Shown in pieces: positions 16,152 to 25,700 of a stretch of DNA of 38,368 nt. The DNA lies in contig JAQVIB010000001.1 in NCBI GenBank assembly GCA_028695945.1, positions 1-38,368 of the forward strand. The letters are read 5' to 3'. A model generated the notes under the pieces. The model did not search any database, was not told the DNA's origin, and saw only the letters and a list, made by a program, of their open reading frames with translations. The translations under genes were made by a program, and so were the position numbers. This DNA is from Lachnospiraceae bacterium (GTDB taxonomy: Bacteria; Bacillota; Clostridia; Lachnospirales; Anaerotignaceae). Each line of letters opens with the position of its first letter. Within the stretch, counting starts at the first letter, position 1.

Positions 16152-17117
16152 TTATTTATTATAATTATTAAATGCCTCCACTATCATATCCTTATCAGAA
16201 TATTGGGGCTCCCAATCAAGTTCTTCTTCTGTCTTTGATATATCAAGAATATAATCTTCATCCGCAATCATATATTGCTCTTTATACATAATTTCTAGAC
16301 CCACAATAGACATAATCTTCAATACAAACTTTACCAATGGCCCACAAGTAGGAAAAACTATTGTTTTAGAGCCTACACTTTTTGCAAGATTCATTAACAA
16401 ATCCTTTGTTGAAGGGGCATTTTTTGATCCTAAATTATATTCACTATTCGGAAGCCCCTTATCTATAGCACACATTATTGCAGAAACACAATCAAAAACA
16501 GAAATCATCTGGTAGCAATTTTTCCCACTTCCAATGGTAGGTACAGGCAAATTATGCTTTATCAACCAAAAAAGCTTTTTAAGAATTCCAAGTCTTCCCG
16601 GTCCTATAATCATTCTAGGTCTAAAAATTGTAATGTTAAATTCTTTTTTTCTATATTCTTTGCAGATATCTTCCGCTGCTTTTTTGCTTTGTCCATAAAA
16701 TCCAAATGGCTTTTGTGGATGATTTGTATCAACAGGAAGATATTGCGGCCTTCCATACGTCATATCAGTAGTAAACATACAAAAATTCTTGCAGTCACAA
16801 TTCTCCATATATTCTAATATATTTCTTGTTCCTGCCGTATTTGTATCAAAAAAATATTCTTTTCTGCCTTTTCTAGGTACCTTATTATGATATTGATTTG
16901 CCGCAAGATTAACCACAATATCATCTGACTTAAGAACTAATTTTTCAAAATCAGATTTTTTTGTCATATCAAGTGTTACATATGTTACATTATCTAATTT
17001 TTTACTATTATCGCATTTAACAATATCACACACGATAACTTCTTTTTCTAATTTAATTAATGCATCTACTAAATTTGAACCTACAAATCCGTTTCCACCA
17101 AACACTATTATCGCCAT
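16152..17117 (-). CDS. NAD(P)-dependent extended SDR (nucleotide- or lipid-linked sugar epimerase/reductase)
   Basis: I start at the ATG at 17117, with GAGGAG seven bases upstream, giving 321 residues; longer versions run back into the preceding gene. The Rossmann motif is GGNGFVG (7-13), an acidic residue after beta-2 (CDIVKCD) favours NAD, and the active site is Tyr141/Lys145 (YGQSK) with a Thr-Thr-Asp ahead of it. C-terminal DYILDISKTEEELDWEPQ is typical of sugar epimerases and reductases. It lies between the SMR transporter (4-bp gap) and the flippase. By analogy with DprE2 it might finish a polyprenyl-phosphoryl-pentose, but no DprE1-like FAD oxidase is present, so the reaction is a guess. 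Confidence 0.82.
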   Translation of the reverse strand: MAIIVFGGNGFVGSNLVDALIKLEKEVIVCDIVKCDNSKKLDNVTYVTLDMTKKSDFEKLVLKSDDIVVNLAANQYHNKVPRKGRKEYFFDTNTAGTRNILEYMENCDCKNFCMFTTDMTYGRPQYLPVDTNHPQKPFGFYGQSKKAAEDICKEYRKKEFNITIFRPRMIIGPGRLGILKKLFWLIKHNLPVPTIGSGKNCYQMISVFDCVSAIMCAIDKGLPNSEYNLGSKNAPSTKDLLMNLAKSVGSKTIVFPTCGPLVKFVLKIMSIVGLEIMYKEQYMIADEDYILDISKTEEELDWEPQYSDKDMIVEAFNNYNK

Positions 17118-17121
17118 TTTT

Positions 17122-17487
17122 TTAACTCCTCGATATAAGAATAACCCCAATACATATAACAAAAATGCCTGCAACTCTAATAGGTGTTATATTTTCAGCA
17201 AAAAAATAATATCCTACAACTGCTGATATAACATACCCAATACTTAGAAATGGGTATGCATAGCTTACATCAACCTTTGAAAGAACAATCATCCATATAA
17301 CTATACTAACACCGTAACACAGCATACTAATCCATAGAAACCAATTTGTTATCATGCTTGGTACAGCACTTATAAGTGAAGATAGCCCTCCCGAGATTTC
17401 TCCGACACCCATCATACCTTTTTTCATAGCTAACTGTGCAGAACAGTTAAGCAAAACACTAATAATAATTAAAATTATATTTCCCAT
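17122..17487 (-). CDS. Small SMR/EamA-type transporter, probable lipid-linked sugar flippase subunit
   Basis: The 121-residue protein has four membrane helices, with LLNCSAQLAMKKG in helix 1, the SMR/ArnE-type sequence. DVSYAYPFLSIGYVISAVVGYYFFAENITPIRVAGIFVICIGVILIS matches helices 3-4. It lacks the Glu14-type residue used by EmrE for drug/proton antiport and has a Cys/Ser there, which fits the ArnE/ArnF branch that flips undecaprenyl-phosphate sugars. It sits between the HAD phosphatase (10 bp) and the SDR gene in the lipid-pentose module. A small-molecule efflux role is the alternative. Confidence 0.75.
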   Translation of the reverse strand: MGNIILIIISVLLNCSAQLAMKKGMMGVGEISGGLSSLISAVPSMITNWFLWISMLCYGVSIVIWMIVLSKVDVSYAYPFLSIGYVISAVVGYYFFAENITPIRVAGIFVICIGVILISRS

Positions 17488-17497
17488 TTAATTTCTC

Positions 17498-18061
17498 CTA
17501 TTGTCTTTCCCACACGCTAATATTGTTTTTTCTTATAACAAACGCCTTATCCGCTATTACAGCCAAGGGCATATCCGACTTAGAATCAGAATAAAATTCC
17601 TCTATTTCGTTTTTTTCAAATAGCATCCTGAATCTACTAACCTTTTCATCTCCATGGCAATTTTCACTATAAAAGTGACCATTTTTTTTATCAACGTCTG
17701 TTGCTATAAGAATTTTTATTTTATTCTTTTCACACATTGGTTTAAGCAAAAATATTGGTGATGCGGATATGACCACATCATTATCTTTTTTTTGTTTTAT
17801 ATACCAGTCCTTAAGCTTCCACTTTTTAAATTCCCAAAAAGCTATTACTTCATTATCTATATCTTTTATTCCATTTAAAAAGTAAAAAAAATGTTCTTTC
17901 ATTCTTCTTTTATTAATAATTTTTAATTTATACATAACAATTCCCATTACTTGAATAGGTAAGAATCTAATTAATAAAAAATTTTTCTCTAAAGAGAATA
18001 AGTAAAAATCTACTGTGCTATCCCCATCATATATTGTATTATCAAAATCATAAACATTCAT
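17498..18061 (-). CDS. HAD-superfamily (HAD-IB-like) phosphatase
   Basis: The ATG at 18061 is preceded by GAGG six bases upstream and gives the canonical MNVYDFDNTIYDGD start, 187 residues. HAD motif I is D5-x-D7 (nucleophile and acid/base), motif II is the Ser in VVISASP, motif III Lys is in GDEKVSRF, and motif IV is SDSKSDMPL. The cap is helical and hydrophobic (residues 20-60), suggesting a membrane-associated or lipid substrate. It directly follows the UbiA-family gene (12-bp gap). The simplest reading is removal of the 5-phosphate from polyprenyl-phosphoryl-5-phosphoribose, a step done by a PAP2-type enzyme in mycobacteria. Confidence 0.78.
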   Translation of the reverse strand: MNVYDFDNTIYDGDSTVDFYLFSLEKNFLLIRFLPIQVMGIVMYKLKIINKRRMKEHFFYFLNGIKDIDNEVIAFWEFKKWKLKDWYIKQKKDNDVVISASPIFLLKPMCEKNKIKILIATDVDKKNGHFYSENCHGDEKVSRFRMLFEKNEIEEFYSDSKSDMPLAVIADKAFVIRKNNISVWERQ

Positions 18062-18073
18062 AGTCATCCTCAC

Positions 18074-18961
18074 TTAAAATACATTGAATAATGTAGGAAA
18101 ATATATAATTCCAATCAACATTATAATATATATACCCGCCATTACTACAAGCATTTTGTCCCCTAATATTACCTCAACAGGGTCACCAAAAGTACCTTTT
18201 TCTATATTTAAGCTATACTTCATAGATAAAAATATTATTAATGGTACTGTTAATACAAGCTTATCCGTATGATATTTAATTATTATATCAGAATCAACAG
18301 CCCATAATGAATAAAATACAATTGCTAATGACATTGACATATACATGTTTTTATCCAGAAAACTATGATTATAATGTTTCAGCACATTCCTTGTGCTAGT
18401 ATTTTCTCCCAACCTTACTATTTCATTGCGCCTCTTTCCAAAACCCATATAAAATGAAACACTCATTACAGTAAGATATACCCATTGTGACACGCCTGAA
18501 TTTATAATTGTTGCACCATATAAAACACGTAACAAAAAGCCAGATACAAGAATTGCGATGTCTATTATTGGATAATTCTTCAACCCACAACTGTAAAATA
18601 CATTTATAACTAAATATATTAATAGTAAACTAAGGCTTTTAAAACTCCTATTTGCAAATATATCTATACCAACCGCAACAATGAAAATAATTATTGAAAT
18701 ATAGATAGCTTTTTTTATACTCACTCGACCAGAAGCTAAAGGCCTATCTTTTTTCTTCTCATGCTGCCTATCTGCATCTATATCTCTGATATCATTAATT
18801 ATGTACACTACTGAAGATATAAGCGAAAATGATACAAATCCCAATAATACTCGTATAAATAAATTTACATTAAACAAATTCATTGTAAAAAACAAAGAAA
18901 CACAAACCAACCCATTTTTTATATAATGTTTTGGTCTTAAAAGTTTAATAATATCTTTCAT
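18074..18961 (-). CDS. UbiA-family prenyltransferase, probable polyprenyl-phosphate phosphoribosyltransferase
   Basis: The 295-residue protein has eight or nine membrane helices. The first Asp-rich motif is NDIRDIDAD at 56-64, followed by H-E-K-K-K-x-RPLASG, the pattern of decaprenyl-phosphate phosphoribosyltransferases rather than of menaquinone or heme UbiA enzymes. The second region FYSCGLKNYPIIDI with GFLLRVLYGA also matches that subgroup. Characterised members (Rv3806c in Mycobacterium) transfer 5-phosphoribose from PRPP to polyprenyl phosphate. The ribosome site TAGGAG is strong. The following HAD phosphatase, SMR and SDR genes support a lipid-linked pentose pathway. Confidence 0.82.
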   Translation of the reverse strand: MKDIIKLLRPKHYIKNGLVCVSLFFTMNLFNVNLFIRVLLGFVSFSLISSVVYIINDIRDIDADRQHEKKKDRPLASGRVSIKKAIYISIIIFIVAVGIDIFANRSFKSLSLLLIYLVINVFYSCGLKNYPIIDIAILVSGFLLRVLYGATIINSGVSQWVYLTVMSVSFYMGFGKRRNEIVRLGENTSTRNVLKHYNHSFLDKNMYMSMSLAIVFYSLWAVDSDIIIKYHTDKLVLTVPLIIFLSMKYSLNIEKGTFGDPVEVILGDKMLVVMAGIYIIMLIGIIYFPTLFNVF

Positions 18962-18995
18962 CTTTTCTCCTACATTCTATAAAATATACATTATG

Positions 18996-19589
18996 TTATT
19001 CTTCTGGTGGATATAAAAATCTGTTGTCAATAGGAAATACCTTCGCAACAAGTCGGAACGAATCAACAAGAAAACAACCCTTTTCAGTAATCTGATACTT
19101 GTCACCATCCTGCCTTATAGAACCGGTAATAAGTTGCTCATCAAAACGTCTTTGCATTGCTTCATAATCATCCATATATACATCAAGAAAATTCTGTGTT
19201 ATTTCTTCCTCAGTAAAAGCCGTATCCGGATTTTGTGCCATATGCGATAATATATACACAGATATTGAACGGTCAATCGCAACTGTTACTAATGATAAAA
19301 ACGCCATATTTAAGCAAAGAGCAACACACATCGCCAATGCAATATCTCTAACCGTAATTTTGATGAAATTGTTGTATTTAGCAAACAATACAACTAAAAC
19401 AAACATAACTATTCCCACAACTATTAAAAGCTTTGTTGCCCTATAAAAATAAACATTTAAACTCGCAAACAACGGTGTTCTAAAAGAAAGAGCATATAAT
19501 GCTGTACATATTATAAATACAACAAGATAAAATACGCAATACTTTAATCCTTCTTTAACTAAGTTTATGATACTTTTTTTATTTCCCAT
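18996..19589 (-). CDS. Membrane protein of unknown function with C-terminal helical (winged-helix-like) domain
   Basis: The ATG at 19589 follows GGAGAAACTT and gives 197 residues. Residues about 15-40, 48-70, 80-100 and 105-125 are hydrophobic helices. The rest (FTEEEITQNFLDVYMDDYEAMQRRFDEQLITGSIRQDGDKYQITEKG...) has the helix-helix-helix-wing pattern of a winged-helix domain, including an ISITEKG-like wing. It does not match a family I can name. It lies between the UbiA gene and the GT-C gene and shares their operon, so it probably assists that module, as an accessory or sensory subunit. Confidence 0.7.
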   Translation of the reverse strand: MGNKKSIINLVKEGLKYCVFYLVVFIICTALYALSFRTPLFASLNVYFYRATKLLIVVGIVMFVLVVLFAKYNNFIKITVRDIALAMCVALCLNMAFLSLVTVAIDRSISVYILSHMAQNPDTAFTEEEITQNFLDVYMDDYEAMQRRFDEQLITGSIRQDGDKYQITEKGCFLVDSFRLVAKVFPIDNRFLYPPEE

Positions 19590-19666
19590 AAGTTTCTCCT
19601 TATACATTAAAAATTTTTTATTAATCATAACTTACATTACTTTTTTCTTTTACCCTACAATTAATT

Positions 19667-21697
19667 TCAATTCTTTATATTCTTTATATTCTTATCTTTT
19701 AATGCCCTAGTCATAAATATACAACTTAAACCAATAAACGAAATATTTAACGGGAAGGCTGCTGACAGATACAAAGATGTTATCGCATAATATGCACTTA
19801 TATGTGTGTAAGAGACTCCAGCTATAAGTACAAGCATGCTTCCTGCCAAACCAGTGAGAATCAACCATTCATCTACCATCTTTGATTTTTTATATTTTAT
19901 AAGTGTATATATTATATAGATAGTTAATAGAACATATCCCATATAACCAACTATAAAAGCTATAAATCCCAACTTATGATACGGAGTAGTTATTGTATTT
20001 ATTAATTTTATCTTATTCTGATTAGTACTTGCAATTGTATCTTCTGCTTTTGTAATTTTCATATTATCAATATTACAAATCGTATCTCCTGTATTAAATC
20101 CATAAATATTATTACTTTCATCAACTCCAATCTCTTGAATAGTCTTTCCGTCTACTTGAAATACCAGCTTGTACTCCTCAACCTCATCTATATATAAATT
20201 TTCTGAAAATCTACACTTTTGGGCATTTTCGAGCCTTAGCCCTAAGCTCTTACTAAAATAACTAGATATATCTGGGCTATCCACTTTTTTAAATTCTTTA
20301 ATAAAATCATCGTTTTTATACAATAAAACCTTAGTTTCTCTATTCCCATCATTGCATAAAAACCAACCTGAAATATCAATCCGCGTTTTACTTGGATAAA
20401 TTGCAAAGCTTCTGGATATATTCTCAAATATCCTTATTTTATTCTCATCACCCACACTTTGAATTAACTGTGTATCACCTACATCATTTTTAGCAATAAA
20501 CATATATGCCTGCCCCATTGCCGGAAAAATTTCACTTATATATTTGTATTTGAAGGGACTCATTAATGCAGATGGCATTGAAACCCCCTCTCTTTTTTCT
20601 AATTTACCATTTTCCAACGCTGTTTCTATTTCATCAGCTGCATCTCTATAAAACTCATCAGCCTTTATAGGATCTGCATAATAACCATTTGCATAAACAA
20701 CATCTCTCAGACACCAAAAAAACCATCCATCCTTAATCTGACCATCTAACTCTCCATCTGTTGCATCCCAACCGCCACCATAGTTTGAATCTAACGTTTC
20801 TTTTAAAGATGCAAACGTTGGGCTCACTTCATATATCCTGTCAATTGTGCTTTTAGGAACAGACGTTCTATATATATCTTCTGCTGGTTGAATTCTATAT
20901 ATGTCTTTTATTAATCTTGGAAAATTGCCCTGATTAAGCTCGTTATAAATGTAAATACCATATTTGTTATAATTTATGACAGATATCGATGCAGAAAATA
21001 AAATAAATATTAATAATGGAATAATTGAGATACAACTTCTTTGTATAACTAATTTAATATTAAAAACATTATTATCCAATTTATATGTAATTATTGTAAT
21101 ACTAATTACCGCTAATACTAATGGCATAACCCATATTCCATCTTCTCTTGTATGCCACAAAGTTGCAAGTGCAAAGCCTGCCCCTATTGCCCATTTTATA
21201 AAATCTTTTGTCTTACCATTTCTGCTAAAGTACATCCCAAATAAACAACCTGAAAGAAATAATATCTGTGCTGGTGTTATATTACACCTATACACCCTTA
21301 AAAATGTATTTGTGGCTGTTGTTATTGGTGCAAAAAATAGAACTGTAAATATAAATGCTTTTAAATAGTCATTTTTTAGTACTGTTTTAATACCAAATAT
21401 AAATACAATACATGAAAGTGCGTAAAAAATAGTTTGAAGAATTGGTAATGGTATATTTAGTAAATAACCCGTTGACAAAAAGAGTGGAAAGAACACACCC
21501 TTTATAAATGTCATTTGAGAATACATCCCAAGCCAGTTCCCCTCCAAAATATTCTTTGCCATATCCACCATAAGAAAATCGTCATGTGCAGCAAATGCCA
21601 CAGAATATATTGGTAATCCGCCAACAATAATCAATTTAAAAATTATTAGCGCAATAATGTAAAAATATAGACGTTTTCTATTAAAAGAATCATTCAT
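19667..21697 (-). CDS. GT-C-like polytopic membrane glycosyltransferase with large extracytoplasmic domain
   Basis: The ATG at 21697 has TTGGAGG eight bases upstream and gives 676 residues. N-terminal membrane spans begin near residue 12, with AAHDDFLMVDMAKNI (His38, Asp39, Asp40) in the first outside loop. An acidic pair there is the catalytic hallmark of GT-C enzymes that use polyprenyl-phosphate sugars. About nine helices reach to residue ~270, followed by a ~330-residue extracytoplasmic part with beta-rich segments (KTRIDISGWFLCNDGN, FQVDGKTIQEIG), then three C-terminal helices. It is next to the lipid-pentose synthesis genes and is the natural acceptor-side enzyme for them. Family membership is inferred from topology and motif, not from clear sequence identity. 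Confidence 0.68.
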   Translation of the reverse strand: MNDSFNRKRLYFYIIALIIFKLIIVGGLPIYSVAFAAHDDFLMVDMAKNILEGNWLGMYSQMTFIKGVFFPLFLSTGYLLNIPLPILQTIFYALSCIVFIFGIKTVLKNDYLKAFIFTVLFFAPITTATNTFLRVYRCNITPAQILFLSGCLFGMYFSRNGKTKDFIKWAIGAGFALATLWHTREDGIWVMPLVLAVISITIITYKLDNNVFNIKLVIQRSCISIIPLLIFILFSASISVINYNKYGIYIYNELNQGNFPRLIKDIYRIQPAEDIYRTSVPKSTIDRIYEVSPTFASLKETLDSNYGGGWDATDGELDGQIKDGWFFWCLRDVVYANGYYADPIKADEFYRDAADEIETALENGKLEKREGVSMPSALMSPFKYKYISEIFPAMGQAYMFIAKNDVGDTQLIQSVGDENKIRIFENISRSFAIYPSKTRIDISGWFLCNDGNRETKVLLYKNDDFIKEFKKVDSPDISSYFSKSLGLRLENAQKCRFSENLYIDEVEEYKLVFQVDGKTIQEIGVDESNNIYGFNTGDTICNIDNMKITKAEDTIASTNQNKIKLINTITTPYHKLGFIAFIVGYMGYVLLTIYIIYTLIKYKKSKMVDEWLILTGLAGSMLVLIAGVSYTHISAYYAITSLYLSAAFPLNISFIGLSCIFMTRALKDKNIKNIKN

Positions 21698-21768
21698 TGT
21701 TTGCCTCCAAGAAAAGTAAAAACCATTAATAATTATATTGAAGTTTTTGTCCTTCCGTAAGTAAAAAT

Positions 21769-22692
21769 TTACCCTTTGTCCTCCATTATCCATTCAATTA
21801 TATGTCTTATTCCCTTTTTTAAATCCGTTTTAGGTACCCAGAATAACTCTTTAAAAGAACTTTCTACATTAAGCAATGAGCTTTCAACGTCACACTTCCT
21901 CTTTTCTTTATACACTATATCTTTAAAATTTTTCCCAGATGTATCCTGAATTATATCTATTACTTCATTTAGGGAATGAACACACCCTGAACCAATATTG
22001 AAAATATGCTCTTTTCCATTATAGTCAAGTACCTTTTTAAATGCAGTAATTAAGTCATCCATATATATATAATCTCTAACACTTGTGCCATTACCCAAAA
22101 CCATAATAGGCTCATCAGCTATTAATCTGTGTATAAATATAGGAATAACTCCCTGTGGTTTATTTATATCTTGTCCAACACCATAAGGATTTGTTATTCT
22201 CATTATTTTATAATTCAAACCATAAAACTTTCCATAAAACTCTAAATAGCCCTCAATAACCTTTTTCTGTACACCATAGCTGCACTGAGGAGTAAGTTTA
22301 TCATTTACAAAATTTTCTTTTTCACCTGTCTCTCCATAAACCGTGCCTCCTGATGAGGCAAATATTATTTCATTTACACCACATTTAACCATATCTTCTA
22401 AAAGTCTAATTGTAGGAATTACATTTTTACTTATTTCATCAATAATAATACTTGTATCATCCGTAGGAGTTGTGGTACTTATAAGATGAATTACCTTATC
22501 AACTCCCTGAAGTATTGGTTTAAAATCGCAGATTGTAGAAAACTCTCTGTTTATAAAAGTAAAATTTTTAATATCTTCTAACTCTTTTGGTAAATGCCTA
22601 CCAAGAGCAATTATTTTATATTCTTGACAAATACTTTTACATAAAGGCTTACCCATAAATCCTGTTGCACCTAAAATTAAGCATGTTTTCAT
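21769..22692 (-). CDS. NAD-dependent nucleotide-sugar epimerase/dehydratase
   Basis: This 307-residue extended SDR has GATGFMG at 8-14, the FASSGGTVYGE active-site strand (Ser113/Ser114) and Tyr139-x3-Lys143 (YGVQK). RITNPYGVGQD and VRDYIYMDDLITAFKKVLDY are typical of UDP-glucose/UDP-GlcNAc 4-epimerases (GalE/WbpP group). The start has AAGGAG. It follows the large glycosyltransferase gene by 22 bp and supplies a sugar for the same glycan. The precise nucleotide sugar cannot be told from the sequence. Confidence 0.85.
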   Translation of the reverse strand: MKTCLILGATGFMGKPLCKSICQEYKIIALGRHLPKELEDIKNFTFINREFSTICDFKPILQGVDKVIHLISTTTPTDDTSIIIDEISKNVIPTIRLLEDMVKCGVNEIIFASSGGTVYGETGEKENFVNDKLTPQCSYGVQKKVIEGYLEFYGKFYGLNYKIMRITNPYGVGQDINKPQGVIPIFIHRLIADEPIMVLGNGTSVRDYIYMDDLITAFKKVLDYNGKEHIFNIGSGCVHSLNEVIDIIQDTSGKNFKDIVYKEKRKCDVESSLLNVESSFKELFWVPKTDLKKGIRHIIEWIMEDKG

Positions 22693-22714
22693 TTATTACT
22701 CCTTGTTTTTATCC

Positions 22715-25700
22715 TTAAACCCCTTTAGCAAACAACTTTACTTTGTCTATCATCTCAGCATCAGAAATCTTAGATGATAAAATACCACAATATGCACAAG
22801 CCTGTTTTAATAAAGAATCCCTTATGCTACTTTTTAAATTTTCGTCTATTGCACTATATTCTTTTATTACATAAGTCAATAAATTTTCCTTTGCATAATT
22901 TTTTAAATGACTAATTACTGCTGTATCAATGCCTAGATTTTCCTGTATTTTTACAATACTGTTATAAAAATCATTAATTATTTTATCATCATACTCTTTC
23001 ATTAATAAATCAGACACATTTTTTTTATTAATATATTCATCCAATAAAGTAACCAGCTCTTCACAATATTCTGTTACATTGCTTTTGCTAATGTTTTCCT
23101 TAATATCTTCAAAAATATAGTTAAGTGCAATAAATACTGTATTAATCTGGCTAAAAATGTTCTTATCCTGCTCGCAATTATTAGTCTTACCTATTATCTT
23201 GTCCATAGCAAAACCCTCAGCAATTGAACGCTTTAAATAATATCCTGCATTTCTATTATGCCCATGTACTATAGTCACAGAAGACATAATTTTCACTTTA
23301 TTATCATCTTTTATTAGTCTAAGCCCTAAATCCAAATCCTCTGCAAAGCTAAATCTATATTTATACTTACGCCATATATCTGCCTTTATAGCTGTCGATA
23401 CATCATTTAATGAAGCATTCTTTCTCTGTACAAGTGGCGTCATATCTCTTGAATAAAATCCAATTCTATCAACTTGTCCATCTAAAACAAAATTTGAATG
23501 AGTTTTTGAAGCAACACGATAATATAAATCAGTTCCGTCTGGGCATGTTTCCATACAGCTTACGGCCGCTATACCTTCATTCATAATTGGTGCTATGATT
23601 TTTGCAACCCAATATTCATCTGTTGGCATGGCGTCTTGAGTCATAAAAATAAGTATGTCTCCGCTTGCATTTTCTCCTCCTAAATTTCTAGCAAAAGAAT
23701 GTGAAAATTGTTTCTGTGTTATATGAATTAATTTGTTCGACTTTTTAAACACTTCCGCACTATCAATATTTTCACTCTCGGAATCAACAAGTATTACCTC
23801 AACAGCCTTTATTCCTTTCTGTCTATGAAGTAAATCTACTGTGAATTCAAAATCCTTCTGAGGATTATATACAGGAAAAATAACAGAAACTACAACATCA
23901 AAATGTAGATTATCTGTTTTGTGAAGCAATTTATCAATTGTATCATTTACATTAACCATAAATGCATTATATGAAAACATTTGTTCATACGCATATCTTG
24001 CGTTATCTCGCATAATTGCCATTTCGTTATTATTATAATTTTCAGCTATTTTTTCCATACAGTTTACAAGTTCTGTAACCGAATTTTCTCTATAAATTAA
24101 TCCTGCATTAAATTTACTAATAATACTTGCTGAACCTGTATTTTCAGAACATATAATTGACTTTGAGAGTGCCATTGCCTCTGTTACTACCACTGGCATA
24201 GGGTCATCTTTCGACGTACAAACTAAACAATCAATCTGAGCATACAATTTAAAAAGATCATCTCTTGAAACTTGTTCAATATGCTTTGAATTGTTTAGGT
24301 ATTTACCTAGAACCTTTTCAACACTTTTATTTATATTTTCATCAAAAGGCTTGCCTATAAATAAAAAGTAACAAGATTTTCTTATCCTATTATCCATTGT
24401 TTCAATTGCCCTAACAAAAATATCTTGAGCTTTACGCTCTTCAAAACTTCCAATAATCGCAAAAACAAATTTGTCCCTCAAATTCACTATATCATTCTTA
24501 TTTTTTGTATAATCATTTAATATATCTGGCAAATAGTATAATAATGTATCCGCTTTGTAGTTAGGAAAAAACCTTTTTAAAACATGTTTAGCATAGTTCC
24601 CCCCGCACACTACGTTTACATTTTGAGGAAGTTCATTAGGCATAACAGCTAAAAATCCACCTTTTTCATACGAATATATAGCTTCATGTATCCACCATAA
24701 TACAGGAATATCCATATTTGCAAGCTTATTAATTACGTAATACGTTACTATCGTGCAGGCAACAATAAAGCTAATTTTTTGTTGAATCTCTTCCAAAAAT
24801 GTTGAACTAGCTAAGGTGTCAGCTATAATCAAAGGTATTCCTTCTTTATTTATCTCTTCTTTAAGCAGTCCATCAACCGGAGACAATATAATAGGCAAAT
24901 AGCCAATATTTTTTAGTATTCTTGCAAAATAGAATAGAACAATTGGTGCTCCTGTAATAGTTAATTCATGGCTTACCAAAATAACTGTCTTACTTTTATT
25001 ATTATGTGCAAAATCAATTTTCGTAGCCCCGAAAACCTCATAATTATACTTTGAGCATAAATCTAAAATAGATATATCTTCATCATCTGTTTCAGTTAAA
25101 CTTTCAGTAATGCTGGTATATAAATTAATTTCGTTTACCTTTTTCTCAAATAAGTATTTTTTAGTTTTTTTGAAAGTTATTTCAGGACCATTATGAATTA
25201 TACTACCAACGCCCTTTTTAATCAATCGTGTATATTTTGTCCGATTAAATAATTCTTTAATTGTATCGGCGCTTACTCTCAACGGGTAAGTTAATCTCCA
25301 ATGAGTAGAATTCTTAATTGCTACATAAGCAATTTCTGCATTTTGAAGCTTTGCAAATAGTTCTTCATTAATCATCATTTTATTTGCATATTCTAGCTTA
25401 AAACGTTCAATTTCATTGTTTAATTTATCAATCACTAAATCGTTCTGTTTAATACTCAAAGTTAACTCATCTATAACAACATTGTTATTCTCTATTTCCT
25501 CTTTTTGACCCTGTAATTCTTTATCTTTATTTTCTATTTTCTCTTTTTGATTCTGTAATTCTTTATCTTTATTCTCTATTTCCTCTTTTTGATTCCGTAA
25601 TTCTTTATCTTTATTCTCTATTTCCTCTTTTTGATTCCGTAATTCTTTATCTTTATTCTCTATTTCCTCTTTTTGATTTATTATTTCTTCTGACTGTTTT

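Noticed and set aside
17122..17174. 19-residue N-terminal extension of the SDR protein
   Set aside because: It would overlap the SMR gene end; the inner ATG at 17117 has a good GAGGAG site and starts the Rossmann fold directly.
25489..25678. Regular repeats resembling a CRISPR array
   Set aside because: Repeats are directly adjacent without unique spacers, stay in frame and encode heptads inside a larger gene; no cas genes.
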